A DNA stretch of 64,000 nucleotides from the NCBI GenBank assembly GCA_035602605.1, contig DATNLZ010000105.1, positions 129,415 to 193,414 of the forward strand, written 5' to 3'. This DNA comes from DASQHY01 sp035602605 (GTDB lineage: Bacteria > Acidobacteriota > Terriglobia > Acidiferrales > UBA7541). Below, one piece after another: positions 8,238 to 17,255 of the stretch. The first letter of the stretch is position 1. Every line of letters starts with the position of its first letter. Below the pieces are notes generated by a model. It saw only the letters and a list, made by a program, of their open reading frames with translations, did not search any database and had not been told where the DNA came from. Both the position numbers and the translations under genes were made by a program.

Positions 8238-8489
8238 ATGATGGCTCCCACAAAGATCAAGGTAAACAACAATGGACCGCTTCTCGTTGAAGGCGAGGTG
8301 GAACTCATCGATCCGACCGGAAAGGCGTTCAGCTTGCCGGGCCGCGCGATGATAGCCCTTTGCCGCTGCGGCCTCTCCGCCAACAAGCCGCTCTGCGATG
8401 GCTCGCATAAAACTGGGGGTTTCACCGACCAATGTGTAGCCCGCGAGATACCACCACCCAAGCCAAAACCCACTCCCGCCCAGAGCTAG
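8238..8489 (+). CDS. CDGSH iron-sulfur domain protein
   Basis: A small 83-residue protein holding one CDGSH domain. Cys42, Cys44, Cys53 and His57 form the C-x-C-x2-S-x3-P-x-C-D-G-S-H signature that binds a [2Fe-2S] cluster. The N-terminal half is a short beta-rich lead and the C-terminus is Pro-rich. The start ATG 8238 follows GGAGAAA. It sits 41 bases after moeZ on the same strand, so it may be co-transcribed with the cysteine/sulfur-carrier genes. Its role is probably electron transfer or redox sensing; no partner is certain. Confidence 0.85.
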   Translation: MMAPTKIKVNNNGPLLVEGEVELIDPTGKAFSLPGRAMIALCRCGLSANKPLCDGSHKTGGFTDQCVAREIPPPKPKPTPAQS

Positions 8490-8538
8490 CCCCCCCTCAG
8501 AATAGCCCCCGTCAGGGTAATGAATTCAGCTCATCTGC

Positions 8539-8570
8539 TGTCTCAGCTCCAAGATACTGGATGTCTCAGC
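8539..8570 (+). repeat. Direct repeat TGTCTCAGC, two copies
   Basis: The 9-base word TGTCTCAGC occurs at 8539-8547 and 8562-8570, 23 bases start to start (about two helical turns), inside the 252-base gap between the CDGSH gene and the GGDEF gene. Such spacing could suit a dimeric regulator, but it may be chance. The rest of the gap shows no gene; it turns AT-rich near 8645-8690. Confidence 0.35.
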
Positions 8571-8741
8571 GGGCTTTTCCGCGTCTCAATCTGGTACACC
8601 TCAGCACACTCTGCAACTCAGGCTTCTTGGTGCAACCGCCCTAACAATTCTTTAATAATTATAAGTCGCATATATTCTTGTATTTACAGGCGATGACTTG
8701 GCGTCAAAAACGGCCCTGTTCTTGCTACCTTCGTTATTGCT

Positions 8742-10082
8742 ATGGGTTTCGTAGGCATTTGGGGGTCTGCTGCAGTCAATCTAGGGAGCATTGCAGAGTT
8801 TCCTAGACGCAAGCCACGACTGTTTAAACTGGCCGTGGGCTTGGTGGGCAGTGCTTTGCTACTCGGACTGCTTTCCTGGTTGAAGAGCTGGGACTTTTCC
8901 GCCCAGCCTTTGGTGTATCTCTATCTCGAAATTGCCGGCAGCCTTATCAGCTTCTGTTACGCGGCAAACAGCCTGGTTCGCTTCCGCAGCACCCATGATC
9001 GCCTGTCGCTGATGCTGTCGTTCGGCTTCATTGTCTCCGGCACGATTGAGTCGCTTGCTTGCTTCCGCGTTTACGACCTGCTCGGGGGCACCTCCTTAGC
9101 GTTCTTGCACATTCCTATGGGATGGATGGTTGGGCGCACTCTTTTGGGCATTTTGCTCATTACCGCGGTCCTGGTTGAGCGTCGCGTCCCGAATGCGCGT
9201 GAGCCCGGCCGCGAAATTTTTGCCGCTTTGGTCGTGGTGGCAGGCGCGGGTTATTTGACCAGCGCCGCATTCCTGGCCGCGCCCGCCGCTCCACTAATAC
9301 ATCCCGGCTCGCTGATTGCGCGACCGTGGGATCTGTTGCCCGCTGGCATTTTCGCGATTGCCGCACTTTTGTTCTGGGAGCGACTGCGCACCAGCGTGTC
9401 CGGACTCGACTATGTCTTCCTGTGGGCATCGATCTTGAATGCGGGGTGTCATCTGGCCGCCAGTTTCTCAGGAAGACTGCTGGATGCCCCCTTCACCCTC
9501 GCCAGCATCCTCAAGGTTTCAAGCTATGCGCTGATGTTGGGTGGTGCGCTGTTCGATAACGCGCGGTTGTTCGATGAAGTCCGCCGCCTTGCGGTTTCCG
9601 ATTCTCTCACGGGGCTGGCCAACTATCGCCGTCTGCTGAGCGTGCTGGAGAGTGAGATTGATCGCTCGCGTCGAACCGGGCGGCCCTTTGTCGTGCTGCT
9701 CTTCGACATGGACAAACTGAAGGCCATCAATGACCGCTTTGGTCATTTGGTGGGCAGCCGCGCTCTGATCCGCCTGGGCCACGTGCTTCGCCAGCATTGC
9801 CGCGCCATGGACACTGCCGCGCGCTATGGCGGCGACGAATTCGCCCTCGTTCTCCCGGAAGCTGGATCCGAAATTGCCGGTCGCATCGTCCACCGAATCT
9901 GCGAACGTCTGGTCACCGACGGAGAATTACCCGTGCTTTCGGTCAGTGCGGGCGCGGCTGTTTATCCCCAGGATGGCGACACTGCAGAGAGGCTGTTAGG
10001 GGCAGCCGACCGGGCTTTGTATCGCATGAAAGGACGCAGCAGCGGGGTCAAGGAGTTTACTCGCATCGCCGCGTGCTTGTAA
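8742..10082 (+). CDS. Membrane diguanylate cyclase (GGDEF)
   Basis: A 446-residue protein with an N-terminal membrane region of about seven hydrophobic segments (roughly residues 1-270). A C-terminal GGDEF domain follows. The active-site loop RYGGDEF (near residue 365) is intact, so it should make c-di-GMP from two GTP. An inhibitory I-site R-x-x-D (RAMD) lies five residues before it, which predicts product feedback inhibition. The membrane part is not a family I can name and could sense a small ligand or membrane state. The next gene, 24 bases on, encodes a PilZ protein, the usual type of c-di-GMP receptor. Confidence 0.9.
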   Translation: MGFVGIWGSAAVNLGSIAEFPRRKPRLFKLAVGLVGSALLLGLLSWLKSWDFSAQPLVYLYLEIAGSLISFCYAANSLVRFRSTHDRLSLMLSFGFIVSGTIESLACFRVYDLLGGTSLAFLHIPMGWMVGRTLLGILLITAVLVERRVPNAREPGREIFAALVVVAGAGYLTSAAFLAAPAAPLIHPGSLIARPWDLLPAGIFAIAALLFWERLRTSVSGLDYVFLWASILNAGCHLAASFSGRLLDAPFTLASILKVSSYALMLGGALFDNARLFDEVRRLAVSDSLTGLANYRRLLSVLESEIDRSRRTGRPFVVLLFDMDKLKAINDRFGHLVGSRALIRLGHVLRQHCRAMDTAARYGGDEFALVLPEAGSEIAGRIVHRICERLVTDGELPVLSVSAGAAVYPQDGDTAERLLGAADRALYRMKGRSSGVKEFTRIAACL

Positions 10083-10105
10083 TCTATCGATCTAGGGGTG
10101 CCGCC

Positions 10106-10432
10106 GTGCGCAAGAGTTCTGCCGTTGAACAGAGACTCCCGATGGAGGTTGCCGTGGTGATTTCCGGGCATCAGCGCATCCCTGGCGTAGAAAACACCTT
10201 TACCGAAAATGTTAGCTCGCGTGGTGCCCGGGTCGTCAGCATCCGTCGCTGGGATCGCAACGATCGCCTTACCGTTGCTTCACCTGTCGGCGATTTCTCT
10301 TCGATTGCTCGCGTGGCTTACTGTCAGCCTCTGCGCGAACACGGATATGCGATCGGCCTCGAGTTCCTCGAACCAAGGGGAAAATGGGTTGTTCAATGTC
10401 CCCGGGAGGCGCTGGATAGGGAGGGCAAGTAA
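10106..10432 (+). CDS. PilZ domain protein paired with the GGDEF enzyme
   Basis: A 108-residue protein from GTG 10106, preceded by TAGGGGTGCC; an ATG at 10142 is possible. The segment FTENVSSRGARVVS matches the second PilZ motif (D/N-x-S-x-x-G), with N in place of D. The N-terminal arginine cluster is weaker (an EQRLP segment near residue 13), so c-di-GMP affinity is uncertain. Its position directly downstream of a diguanylate cyclase suggests a local synthesis-and-response pair. It converges on the glycosyltransferase gene at 10445. Confidence 0.7.
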   Translation: MRKSSAVEQRLPMEVAVVISGHQRIPGVENTFTENVSSRGARVVSIRRWDRNDRLTVASPVGDFSSIARVAYCQPLREHGYAIGLEFLEPRGKWVVQCPREALDREGK

Positions 10433-10444
10433 GCAGTCGCCATC

Positions 10445-11530
10445 CTACATACCGGCGATCACTTCACTGTAGACCTTGGCGGTCCCTTCCACCATTTGAT
10501 CCGCCGAGAAATTCTTGGCGACGCGCTGGCGCGCTGCTTGTCCTAACCTTGCTGACAACGCTCGGTCCTTCAGCAGCCGAGCCACGGCGGCGGCTATCTC
10601 CTCAACATCCGGACCGGAGACCAGCAAACCCGACTTCTCATGCTCCACAATTTCTGGAAGCGCACCCTTGGCAAAAACAATCGCAGGTAATTCATAGCTC
10701 ATCGCCGCGAGCAGCGAATTGTTAAACGCCTCAAACAAAGACGGAAGCAAAAAGACATCGAGCGCCGCGTAAACGCTTTCAACGTTTTCGATGAAACCCG
10801 CAAAAATGACTGCCGACTCCAGATGAAGATCTCGGGTCAAGTGTTCGAGCCGGCCGCGACAAGGTCCATCGCCGGCGAGAAGAAGGCGGCAGCCGGGGAA
10901 TTCGATTCGCAGGCTCGCGAGGGCCCGAATCAACCATTCCTGGCCCTTGTCGGGCAGCAGTGCGCCCAGGCATCCAAGCAGCACCGTAGATTTTTCGATC
11001 TTCCAGCTCTCCCGTGCTCGCTGCATCGTTTCCGGAGATAGCTTGGCAGGCACGTTCACGCCTTCGTGAACCACTTGCACCCGCTCGCCGGTAATGCCCG
11101 CCGCCGCCAGTTGCTTGGCCACCCATTGCGAATTCGCAATAATGCGGCGCGCCGCGCGAAAGCGCCGCAGCGAAAAGGGATTGGTTTGCAATGGATATCC
11201 AACGCGCCGCGACACGACGAGAGGTCTAACTTGGTGAACGTTAGCGAGCCAAGCAGAAGTCAGACTATGTGGCTCATTGACATGGATGACGTCAACATTT
11301 TGCGTCATCACCAAGCGGCGCAGCAAGAATGCCATTCTTCCCCGCCGAAACGGGGGCCTTACGGTATGCACGGGAATACCAAGGGCGCCGGCCCGCCGTG
11401 CCAATTCGGAATTCTCCAGCGCTGCAAGCTCGACGCCATGCCCGCGTTCCCGCAATCCCGCCAGTGTAAGCAACGCCTGGTTTTGGCCGCCGCGCCATTC
11501 GCGTTCTAAGTCCGCGAAAAGGCAATTCAT
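10445..11530 (-). CDS. GT-B glycosyltransferase (GT4-like)
   Basis: A 361-residue retaining glycosyltransferase of the GT4/GT1 type with two Rossmann domains. The C-terminal half has the nucleotide-sugar binding pattern: a LGCLGALLPDKGQEWLI segment, LLLAGDGP, and the E-x7-E region near LPSLFEAFNNSLLAAMS. It starts at ATG 11530, overlapping the upstream GT2 gene by 4 bases, so the two are translationally coupled. Together they probably add sugars to a lipopolysaccharide core or other envelope glycan. Sugar and acceptor cannot be deduced. Confidence 0.88.
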   Translation of the reverse strand: MNCLFADLEREWRGGQNQALLTLAGLRERGHGVELAALENSELARRAGALGIPVHTVRPPFRRGRMAFLLRRLVMTQNVDVIHVNEPHSLTSAWLANVHQVRPLVVSRRVGYPLQTNPFSLRRFRAARRIIANSQWVAKQLAAAGITGERVQVVHEGVNVPAKLSPETMQRARESWKIEKSTVLLGCLGALLPDKGQEWLIRALASLRIEFPGCRLLLAGDGPCRGRLEHLTRDLHLESAVIFAGFIENVESVYAALDVFLLPSLFEAFNNSLLAAMSYELPAIVFAKGALPEIVEHEKSGLLVSGPDVEEIAAAVARLLKDRALSARLGQAARQRVAKNFSADQMVEGTAKVYSEVIAGM

Positions 11531-12309
11531 TTGGTCCAGCCACGCGGCGGGTTATCCATTTCCCCGCTGCCAATAAGCGCGCCCAGCTTCTTATATTTCA
11601 GATACACGGAGCGAGCCGCCATCCGGGCAATCAACCATCCGCGATACCCATCGAGAAACCCCGCCTGCAGCACGAAGGTCTGCAACCAACTCCATGACGG
11701 CGCGAGCAGCATTCCCGGCCGCCACACGCGCTTGCCGCTCTCTGCAAGCTGCTGTGCGGCGAGCGTGGTATAGCGATTGACGTTGGCCACATGCTCTTCA
11801 AACGAGCGTACCGTGTAGTGGTACAGTTCGCCGTCCAGCCGGCCTGCCACTCCATTAAATTTCAGGGCCTCGTGAACCTTCCCTTCGAAACGCGCGGCCC
11901 CGCGCTCGTAGAGGCGCTTCTTGCGATCCGGATACCAACCCGAATGCTTGATCCATGCCCCCAGATACCATGTGAGTCGATTCACTTCATACACGCGATG
12001 CAGAGGCTCACCTGATTTCCACCTTTTGATGGAATCGCGGAGCCTCTCGCTCAATTCTTCGTCCGCGTCGAGCGCAAGAATCCAGTCATGCGCCGCTTGG
12101 GACGCCGCGAAATTTCGTTGCGCAGCGTAACCGGTCCAATCACGAACGAAAACTTTGGCATCATGGTGGCGGGCGATCACACAGGTCCGATCAGTGCTGC
12201 CGGCATCCACGATTAGGATTTCGTCGACAATATCTTGCAGCGAGGTTAGGACGCGCGGGAGGTTGCGTTCCTCATTAAGCGTAATCAGGCATGCCGAAAG
12301 GCGAATCAT
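11527..12309 (-). CDS. GT-A family 2 glycosyltransferase (WaaE/KdtX-like)
   Basis: A 260-residue inverting glycosyltransferase. The opening MIRLSACLITLNEERNLPR and the DAGSTDRT segment are GT2 hallmarks, and the metal-binding D-x-D lies in ALDADEE near residue 81. The overall pattern, with W-rich segments and KVHE near residue 140, resembles the WaaE/KdtX group that decorates the inner LPS core. It overlaps the next gene by 4 bases. A membrane-proximal amphipathic C-terminal region is visible. The function is assigned at family level only. Confidence 0.87.
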   Translation of the reverse strand: MIRLSACLITLNEERNLPRVLTSLQDIVDEILIVDAGSTDRTCVIARHHDAKVFVRDWTGYAAQRNFAASQAAHDWILALDADEELSERLRDSIKRWKSGEPLHRVYEVNRLTWYLGAWIKHSGWYPDRKKRLYERGAARFEGKVHEALKFNGVAGRLDGELYHYTVRSFEEHVANVNRYTTLAAQQLAESGKRVWRPGMLLAPSWSWLQTFVLQAGFLDGYRGWLIARMAARSVYLKYKKLGALIGSGEMDNPPRGWTK

Positions 12310-12447
12310 GCGCGGCGCGCCTAGTATCGCACAATCGTCACGGCAAAACGGTGTGGCCTTGTGTATTGCTGCTGCTGTGGATTTCAGTGCTGTCCAGTCC
12401 AGGTGGGGAAATGTATTTCGGAATGACCCGGCGAACTGCTTCGGGAA

Positions 12448-12993
12448 TTACTTTGGCTCGACCGTCACGCGTACGACACTGCTCCCGACGCGAAATTCCG
12501 CGTTGCTCAGAAGCTCGGCGGCGCGTACCCGTTCTTCTTCAAAATAGGTGCCGTTGGTGGAATCCAAATCACGCAAGCGCACGATCCTGTCCTTCACCTC
12601 GATGGCACAGTGCCAGCGCGAAACCTCCGGGTCGTTGAGGTCGAGGTCGGCGTCAGCCCGCCCAATCACCACCCGAGGCTTCTCGAGCTTGTGCACGTGT
12701 CCCCGCGAGGGCCCGGAAAGGACCGTGAGAATCACTGTGGCTCCCTCCGGAAGCGCGAGCCCCACATACTGCGCCGGTGCCGTTGGCCGAGTGCCCCCGG
12801 AACCTTCCACGCGGGCAAACGAAGGCAGCGGAGAAATCACCATGGTGCTCTCCACCTTGGACGTTACCTCGACGGTGGACGTCTCTCCGCACTTGGAGCA
12901 GCGGAACTGCACACGAGAATTCCCCGCGACTTGCGCGTCATTGAGAACGTGCTGAGTTCCGCAATTGCTGCACGATGCTTGCATGACCTTCAA
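12448..12993 (-). CDS. Zinc-ribbon plus FHA domain protein
   Basis: A 181-residue cytoplasmic signalling protein. Residues 5-45 form an MJ0042-like zinc ribbon with two Cys pairs (CSNC and CSKC). A linker of about 45 residues follows, then an FHA domain with its core residues (VIGRADADLDL, SRWHCAIE, LDSTNGT). FHA domains bind phosphothreonine peptides, so it is probably a target or scaffold for a Ser/Thr kinase; no kinase gene is in this window. It is divergent from the TPR gene at 13151. Confidence 0.88.
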   Translation of the reverse strand: MKVMQASCSNCGTQHVLNDAQVAGNSRVQFRCSKCGETSTVEVTSKVESTMVISPLPSFARVEGSGGTRPTAPAQYVGLALPEGATVILTVLSGPSRGHVHKLEKPRVVIGRADADLDLNDPEVSRWHCAIEVKDRIVRLRDLDSTNGTYFEEERVRAAELLSNAEFRVGSSVVRVTVEPK

Positions 12994-13150
12994 AACTTAG
13001 CACGCCGGCGTGCCGACTGCAGCAATCTCCGCGCCAAAGGTTTCGTAATTGCATACCCCTCTGTGGCCATGTGGAGGAGCGGCTGGCCCCCTATAGTCCC
13101 CGCATTTCATGATACGATGACGAGTTTTAACGATTCCTCAGGAGCAAATC

Positions 13151-13873
13151 GTGGCCCAGCACATCTCCCGCAAAGAGTTGAAACAAGACAAGATTCGCGA
13201 ATCTTTTGAGCATGGCGCGGAAGCGGTCATCTCCCATCAGAAGCTGGCGCTTGTGGTTCTGCTGACGATTGCCGTGGTGGCCGGCGCTGTTCTTGGGTCG
13301 CGCTTTTATAAGGAGCAGCAAACGTCGCAAGCGTCCAACTCGCTCGATGAAGCGATGAAGATATACTCAGCTCGCATTCGCGCGGCGAATGAGCCTGCCG
13401 AACCCGGCGAAGTTACGTACCTCGACGAACGGAACAAGTACGAAGATGCGCTTAAAAAATTCAGCGAGACGGCCGATAAATATCCGCGGACAAATCCTGG
13501 CCGCCTGGCGCGCTATTATGCAGGGCTGTGCCTGGAGCATCTGGGTCGCGACAATCAGGCCATCGAAGCCCTTCGGAAAGTGGAAAGTGGCGGCGACAAA
13601 GAGCTTGCCGGCCTAGCACGTTTTCAGATGGCGCAGATTGACGACAAGATGGGTAAGATGGACGAGGCCACCAAGCTCTATCGCCAAATGGCCGACAAGC
13701 CCACGGTGTTTGTTCCGAAGCCTCTGGTTATGCTGTATCTCGCCAACGATCTGAGCCGCACGAATCCGCAAGAAGCGGCCAAGGTTTATAACCAGATTAA
13801 AAAAGAATTTCCCGACTCGCAGATTGCCGAGGAAGCCGACCGCGGACTAGAAGCCATCGGGCCAAAGTCCTGA
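13151..13873 (+). CDS. Membrane-anchored TPR protein (YfgM/TPR_21-like)
   Basis: A 240-residue protein with one N-terminal transmembrane helix (about 31-50, LALVVLLTIAVVAGAVLG) and a periplasmic TPR domain with repeats around residues 85-230. The architecture matches YfgM-type proteins, which work beside SecYEG and periplasmic chaperones, but a general TPR scaffold is also possible. The start is GTG 13151 after CAGGAGCAAATC. The coding direction is shared with the dGTPase-like gene 100 bases downstream. Confidence 0.8.
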   Translation: MAQHISRKELKQDKIRESFEHGAEAVISHQKLALVVLLTIAVVAGAVLGSRFYKEQQTSQASNSLDEAMKIYSARIRAANEPAEPGEVTYLDERNKYEDALKKFSETADKYPRTNPGRLARYYAGLCLEHLGRDNQAIEALRKVESGGDKELAGLARFQMAQIDDKMGKMDEATKLYRQMADKPTVFVPKPLVMLYLANDLSRTNPQEAAKVYNQIKKEFPDSQIAEEADRGLEAIGPKS

Positions 13874-13973
13874 TCCAGTTCTGATGAAGGCACCGTTTCA
13901 GATCACGATGGGAATGCTCATGCGTACTTGATCCCAGGCGGTCTCTCACTCGGCGCAAAAGGAATACGCGGCA

Positions 13974-15128
13974 ATGTCATTGGCATCCTATGCGATGGAC
14001 GCAAGCCGCTCGCGTGGCCGCCGCTTCCCGGAGGCCGTCCACGCGTATCGCACCGAGTACGCCCGCGACCGCGATCGCATCATTCACTCGCGCGCGTTTC
14101 GGCGCCTCGAAGCAAAAACACAAGTCTTCACGACTCGCTACTCAGATCATTTTCGCAATCGTTTGACGCATACCCTGGAAGTCACGCAGATTGCTCGAAC
14201 CGTGGCTGGCGCGCTCGACTTGAACACCGAGCTCGTCGAAGCCCTTGCGCTGGTTCATGATATCGGGCATCCCCCCTTTGGTCATGCGGGCGAGCGCAAG
14301 CTAGATGAGTTGCTGCGCCCCCATGGAGCCCGCTTCAATCACAATCTGCATGCCTTGCGTATCGTCGAGCAATTCGAACAGCGCTATCTTGATTTTCCCG
14401 GCCTCAATCTCACTTTCGAAGTGCGCGAAGGAATCGTCAAACATTCACGTGATTATTCTGCGCAAGACTTTCCCCAGCTTGGTGAATATCTGCTCGACCA
14501 GCGGCCGCCCCTCGAAGCGCAGTTGATCGATGGGGTGGACGAGATCGCCTACAACACCGCCGACTTGGACGACGGCTTCGAGGCCCATCTGCTTGATCTG
14601 GAGGCACTGCTGGCGGAGGTTGCACTCTTTCGCGGGCCTTTTGAGGATGTCAGCTCAACCCACCCCAATGGACGCACCAAGCTAAAATTTAATGAAGCGC
14701 TCAAGCGCGTCCTCGATGCGCTGGCAACCGATTTAATCGAACAGACCCGCCAAAGTATTGCATCTGAGGGGGTAGCTTGCGTCGAAGATGTACGCTTGGC
14801 CCCGCAGCGCCTCGCCGGATTCAGCCCCACGATCAAGCAGCAAAATGCGATTTTGAAGCGGTTCCTGCACACCCGTCTTTATGACAACCCCATCATTGTG
14901 GAGGAGCGCGAGCGCTCGGTACAGGCGCTCGAGGAGCTATTCCGGTACTACCTGGAGCGGCCCGACGCCATGCCCCCTTACTATTTTGAGCAAACCCAGG
15001 ATCGGCCGCGCTACATCGCGGTATGCGACTACATTGCCGGTATGACCGATCATTTTCTTTTGCGGCAGCATCGCGAATTACTGGGTGGGGTGGCTAACCT
15101 TGCGGATAATTTCTTGACTTCAAATTAG
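13974..15128 (+). CDS. dgt: dGTPase-like HD-domain triphosphohydrolase
   Basis: A 384-residue HD-superfamily enzyme of the deoxyguanosinetriphosphate triphosphohydrolase-like group. The family-specific segment FRRLEAKTQVF is followed by the first metal-binding His (HTLEVTQIARTV), the HD pair in LVHDIGHPPFGHAGE, and a later Asp in DEIAYNTADLDDG. It would hydrolyse dNTPs to deoxynucleosides and triphosphate, setting dNTP pools. The length fits the shorter bacterial type-2 subgroup. A near-consensus promoter for the next operon begins about 75 bases after its stop. Confidence 0.9.
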   Translation: MSLASYAMDASRSRGRRFPEAVHAYRTEYARDRDRIIHSRAFRRLEAKTQVFTTRYSDHFRNRLTHTLEVTQIARTVAGALDLNTELVEALALVHDIGHPPFGHAGERKLDELLRPHGARFNHNLHALRIVEQFEQRYLDFPGLNLTFEVREGIVKHSRDYSAQDFPQLGEYLLDQRPPLEAQLIDGVDEIAYNTADLDDGFEAHLLDLEALLAEVALFRGPFEDVSSTHPNGRTKLKFNEALKRVLDALATDLIEQTRQSIASEGVACVEDVRLAPQRLAGFSPTIKQQNAILKRFLHTRLYDNPIIVEERERSVQALEELFRYYLERPDAMPPYYFEQTQDRPRYIAVCDYIAGMTDHFLLRQHRELLGGVANLADNFLTSN

Positions 15129-15202
15129 CCTTCGCTGGCAAACCCCTTCTGGCACTGGCAAATACGTGGGTGGCAAAGTCGCCACAGAATTTCGGCGCTT
15201 CC

Positions 15203-15230
15203 TTGACACCGGCGAACAGCGCCGTATAAT
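15203..15230 (+). promoter_or_regulatory. Consensus sigma-70 promoter for the DUF177-rpmF-plsX-fab operon
   Basis: A perfect -35 TTGACA (15203-15208) and a perfect -10 TATAAT (15225-15230) are separated by 16 bases. Transcription would start near 15237, giving a leader of about 26 bases before the ATG at 15263. Confidence 0.8.
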
Positions 15231-15262
15231 GGCCGAGCGGGGAGAAAATCCGCGAAAAGCCA

Positions 15263-15796
15263 ATGTTTATCGATATCAAAGAGCTGGCAATTCGTAAAAT
15301 GCGCATCCGGAAGAGCTATGCTCCCGGCAGCGTGGACTACCATACGACCGAATTCAAGCAAGTCGAGCCGCTCGAGGTCCGGGCCACTGCCGAGTTGCTG
15401 GAAGGGCAGCTGCGAATTGTGGGGTCCCTGCAAACCAAGATTGAATTGGTATGCGCACGGTGCCTGGAGCCGGTTCTTGAGGATGTTAGCCGCGATTTCG
15501 ACCTCGTGTACCGCCCCATGAGCACGATTACCAAAGAAGAGGAACTCCGGCTCAAGGACGACGATACCGACATTGCCTTCTTCGAGGGTGAGGGTCTGTT
15601 CCTGGCGGATGTACTGGCCGAACAGGTGCATTTGGCCATCCCTATGAAAGTGATTTGCCGCAGTGATTGTCGCGGCCTTTGTCCGCACTGTGGTGCGAAC
15701 CTCAACAATGAAGAGTGCCGCTGTGAAACTCACTCGGCAGACCCGCGCATGGCCCCATTAGCGCGTCTCAAGCAGGACTGGTTCAAAAAGCAATAG
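15263..15796 (+). CDS. yceD: DUF177 (YceD) protein
   Basis: A 177-residue DUF177/YceD protein. The family's Cys pattern is present: CARCLEP near residue 56, and CRSDCRGLCPHCGANLN near 135-150, which is the typical second cluster and probably binds zinc. In bacteria, yceD precedes rpmF. The protein has been linked to 23S rRNA/ribosome assembly and fatty-acid gene expression, though its exact action is unsettled. It is the first gene after the consensus promoter at 15203, and rpmF follows after 79 bases. Confidence 0.88.
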   Translation: MFIDIKELAIRKMRIRKSYAPGSVDYHTTEFKQVEPLEVRATAELLEGQLRIVGSLQTKIELVCARCLEPVLEDVSRDFDLVYRPMSTITKEEELRLKDDDTDIAFFEGEGLFLADVLAEQVHLAIPMKVICRSDCRGLCPHCGANLNNEECRCETHSADPRMAPLARLKQDWFKKQ

Positions 15797-15875
15797 GTTT
15801 TAGAGCCGAAAACCCATACAATGCTTTCGGTCGAATTGGGAAGTCCCATCTGGGACAGGGAACTGGAGTGTTCTT

Positions 15876-16055
15876 ATGCCGAATCCAAAACGGCGTCATT
15901 CGAAGGCCCGCAAGAACAAACGTCGTGCGCACGACCATTTGACCGCACCGTCATTCGGCGAATGCCCAAATTGCCGTGAAATGAAGCAGCCCCACCAGGC
16001 TTGCCCACATTGCGGATACTATAAGGGGCGAGAAGTCGTGGAAACCTCGGCCTAA
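15876..16055 (+). CDS. rpmF: 50S ribosomal protein L32
   Basis: A 59-residue basic protein, the expected size of L32. It opens MPNPKRRHSKARKNKRRAHD, the family signature, and holds two Cys pairs (CPNC and CPHCG) that form the zinc-binding type of L32. The start follows ACTGGAGTGTTCTT. It sits between the DUF177 gene and plsX, the classic bacterial order that links ribosome and lipid synthesis. Confidence 0.97.
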   Translation: MPNPKRRHSKARKNKRRAHDHLTAPSFGECPNCREMKQPHQACPHCGYYKGREVVETSA

Positions 16056-16103
16056 GGGCCGGGGATTCCTAGGGCTTTTGCGTCCTTACCCGCCGGAGTG
16101 TAA

Positions 16104-17111
16104 ATGATCACTATCGCCATGGACGCTATGGGGGGAGACCATGCGCCTCGCACCGAAGTTGAGGGCGCAGTACTCGCGGCTCGCGAATTCGGCGTTCGAA
16201 TCCTGCTGACGGGGCAGCCCGCGGCAATCCGCCAGGAGCTCTCGAAATACCCCCATCGTGGCCTCTCCATCGAGATCATTCCGGCGAGTGAAGTGATTAA
16301 GATGGAAGACGCGCCGATGCAAGCGTTCCGCCGAAAAAAAGACAGCTCGGTACATGTGGCCATGAAACTTGTACGCACCGGCCAGGCGGACGGCCTCATG
16401 AGCGCGGGCAATACCGGCGCGGTAATGGCCGTCGCGCGTTTCGGACTGGGCACGCTCGGTGCGGTAGACCGTGTGGCCCTGGCGGCCCCCTTCCCGAATG
16501 CCAAGGGCGGCGTGTCGGTGATGCTTGATGTTGGCGCAAACGTGGACTCCAAGCCAGAGCATCTCGAGCAATTCGCGGTCATGGGAGAAATTTATTATCG
16601 CGCAACCTTTGGCACGCGCCGACCCCGCGTTGCCCTGCTTTCGATTGGCGAAGAAGAATTGAAAGGCAATGAGCTGACGCGCGAGGTCTACAATCGGCTG
16701 AAACGGCGGCCGATGAATTTCGTAGGGAATGTCGAGGGCCGGGACATTTTTTCCGGCAACGTGGATGTTATCGTCTGTGATGGATTTGTCGGCAACATTG
16801 CTCTGAAAATTTGCGAGGGCCTAGCCTTGCACATCTTCGCACTGCTGAAGAAATCGCTCAATAGTTCGTTGTCCGCGCAGTTTGGGTCATTGTTTTCGCG
16901 CGCCGCCTTCCGAGGTCTCAAGAAACGGATCGATTATTCCGAGTACGGCGGCGCCCCGCTGCTTGGCGTTCGCGGAATCTGCGTAATCGGCCACGGCCGC
17001 TCCAATCCCAACGCCATCAAGAACGCCATCCGCGTAGCTGCGGCCCTGGCGCGCGCAAAAATGAACGAAAAAATCGAGCAGGAATTGGCCGCCGAGGCGC
17101 AACTGGTCTGA
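16104..17111 (+). CDS. plsX: Phosphate acyltransferase PlsX
   Basis: A 335-residue cytoplasmic enzyme that turns acyl-ACP and phosphate into acyl-phosphate, feeding PlsY in phospholipid synthesis. The start ITIAMDAMGGDHAP is the family signature. Other conserved segments are the SAGNTGAVMA loop and the later VCDGFVGNIALK segment. The length is normal. It follows rpmF by 48 bases and precedes fabD, so acyl-ACP supply and use are encoded together. Confidence 0.96.
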   Translation: MITIAMDAMGGDHAPRTEVEGAVLAAREFGVRILLTGQPAAIRQELSKYPHRGLSIEIIPASEVIKMEDAPMQAFRRKKDSSVHVAMKLVRTGQADGLMSAGNTGAVMAVARFGLGTLGAVDRVALAAPFPNAKGGVSVMLDVGANVDSKPEHLEQFAVMGEIYYRATFGTRRPRVALLSIGEEELKGNELTREVYNRLKRRPMNFVGNVEGRDIFSGNVDVIVCDGFVGNIALKICEGLALHIFALLKKSLNSSLSAQFGSLFSRAAFRGLKKRIDYSEYGGAPLLGVRGICVIGHGRSNPNAIKNAIRVAAALARAKMNEKIEQELAAEAQLV

Positions 17112-17255
17112 GCAGCAGTGGGGCGGGGGCGTAGTTGCCGGCCTAACGGGTTCGAAACTCTCACGGGGTAAGCGAAACAGGGGAACACTCTCGACACAAG
17201 AATAAGAATTCACTTGTTTCGCGTCACGCGCAAGGCGACAAGACAGGTCAACGAT

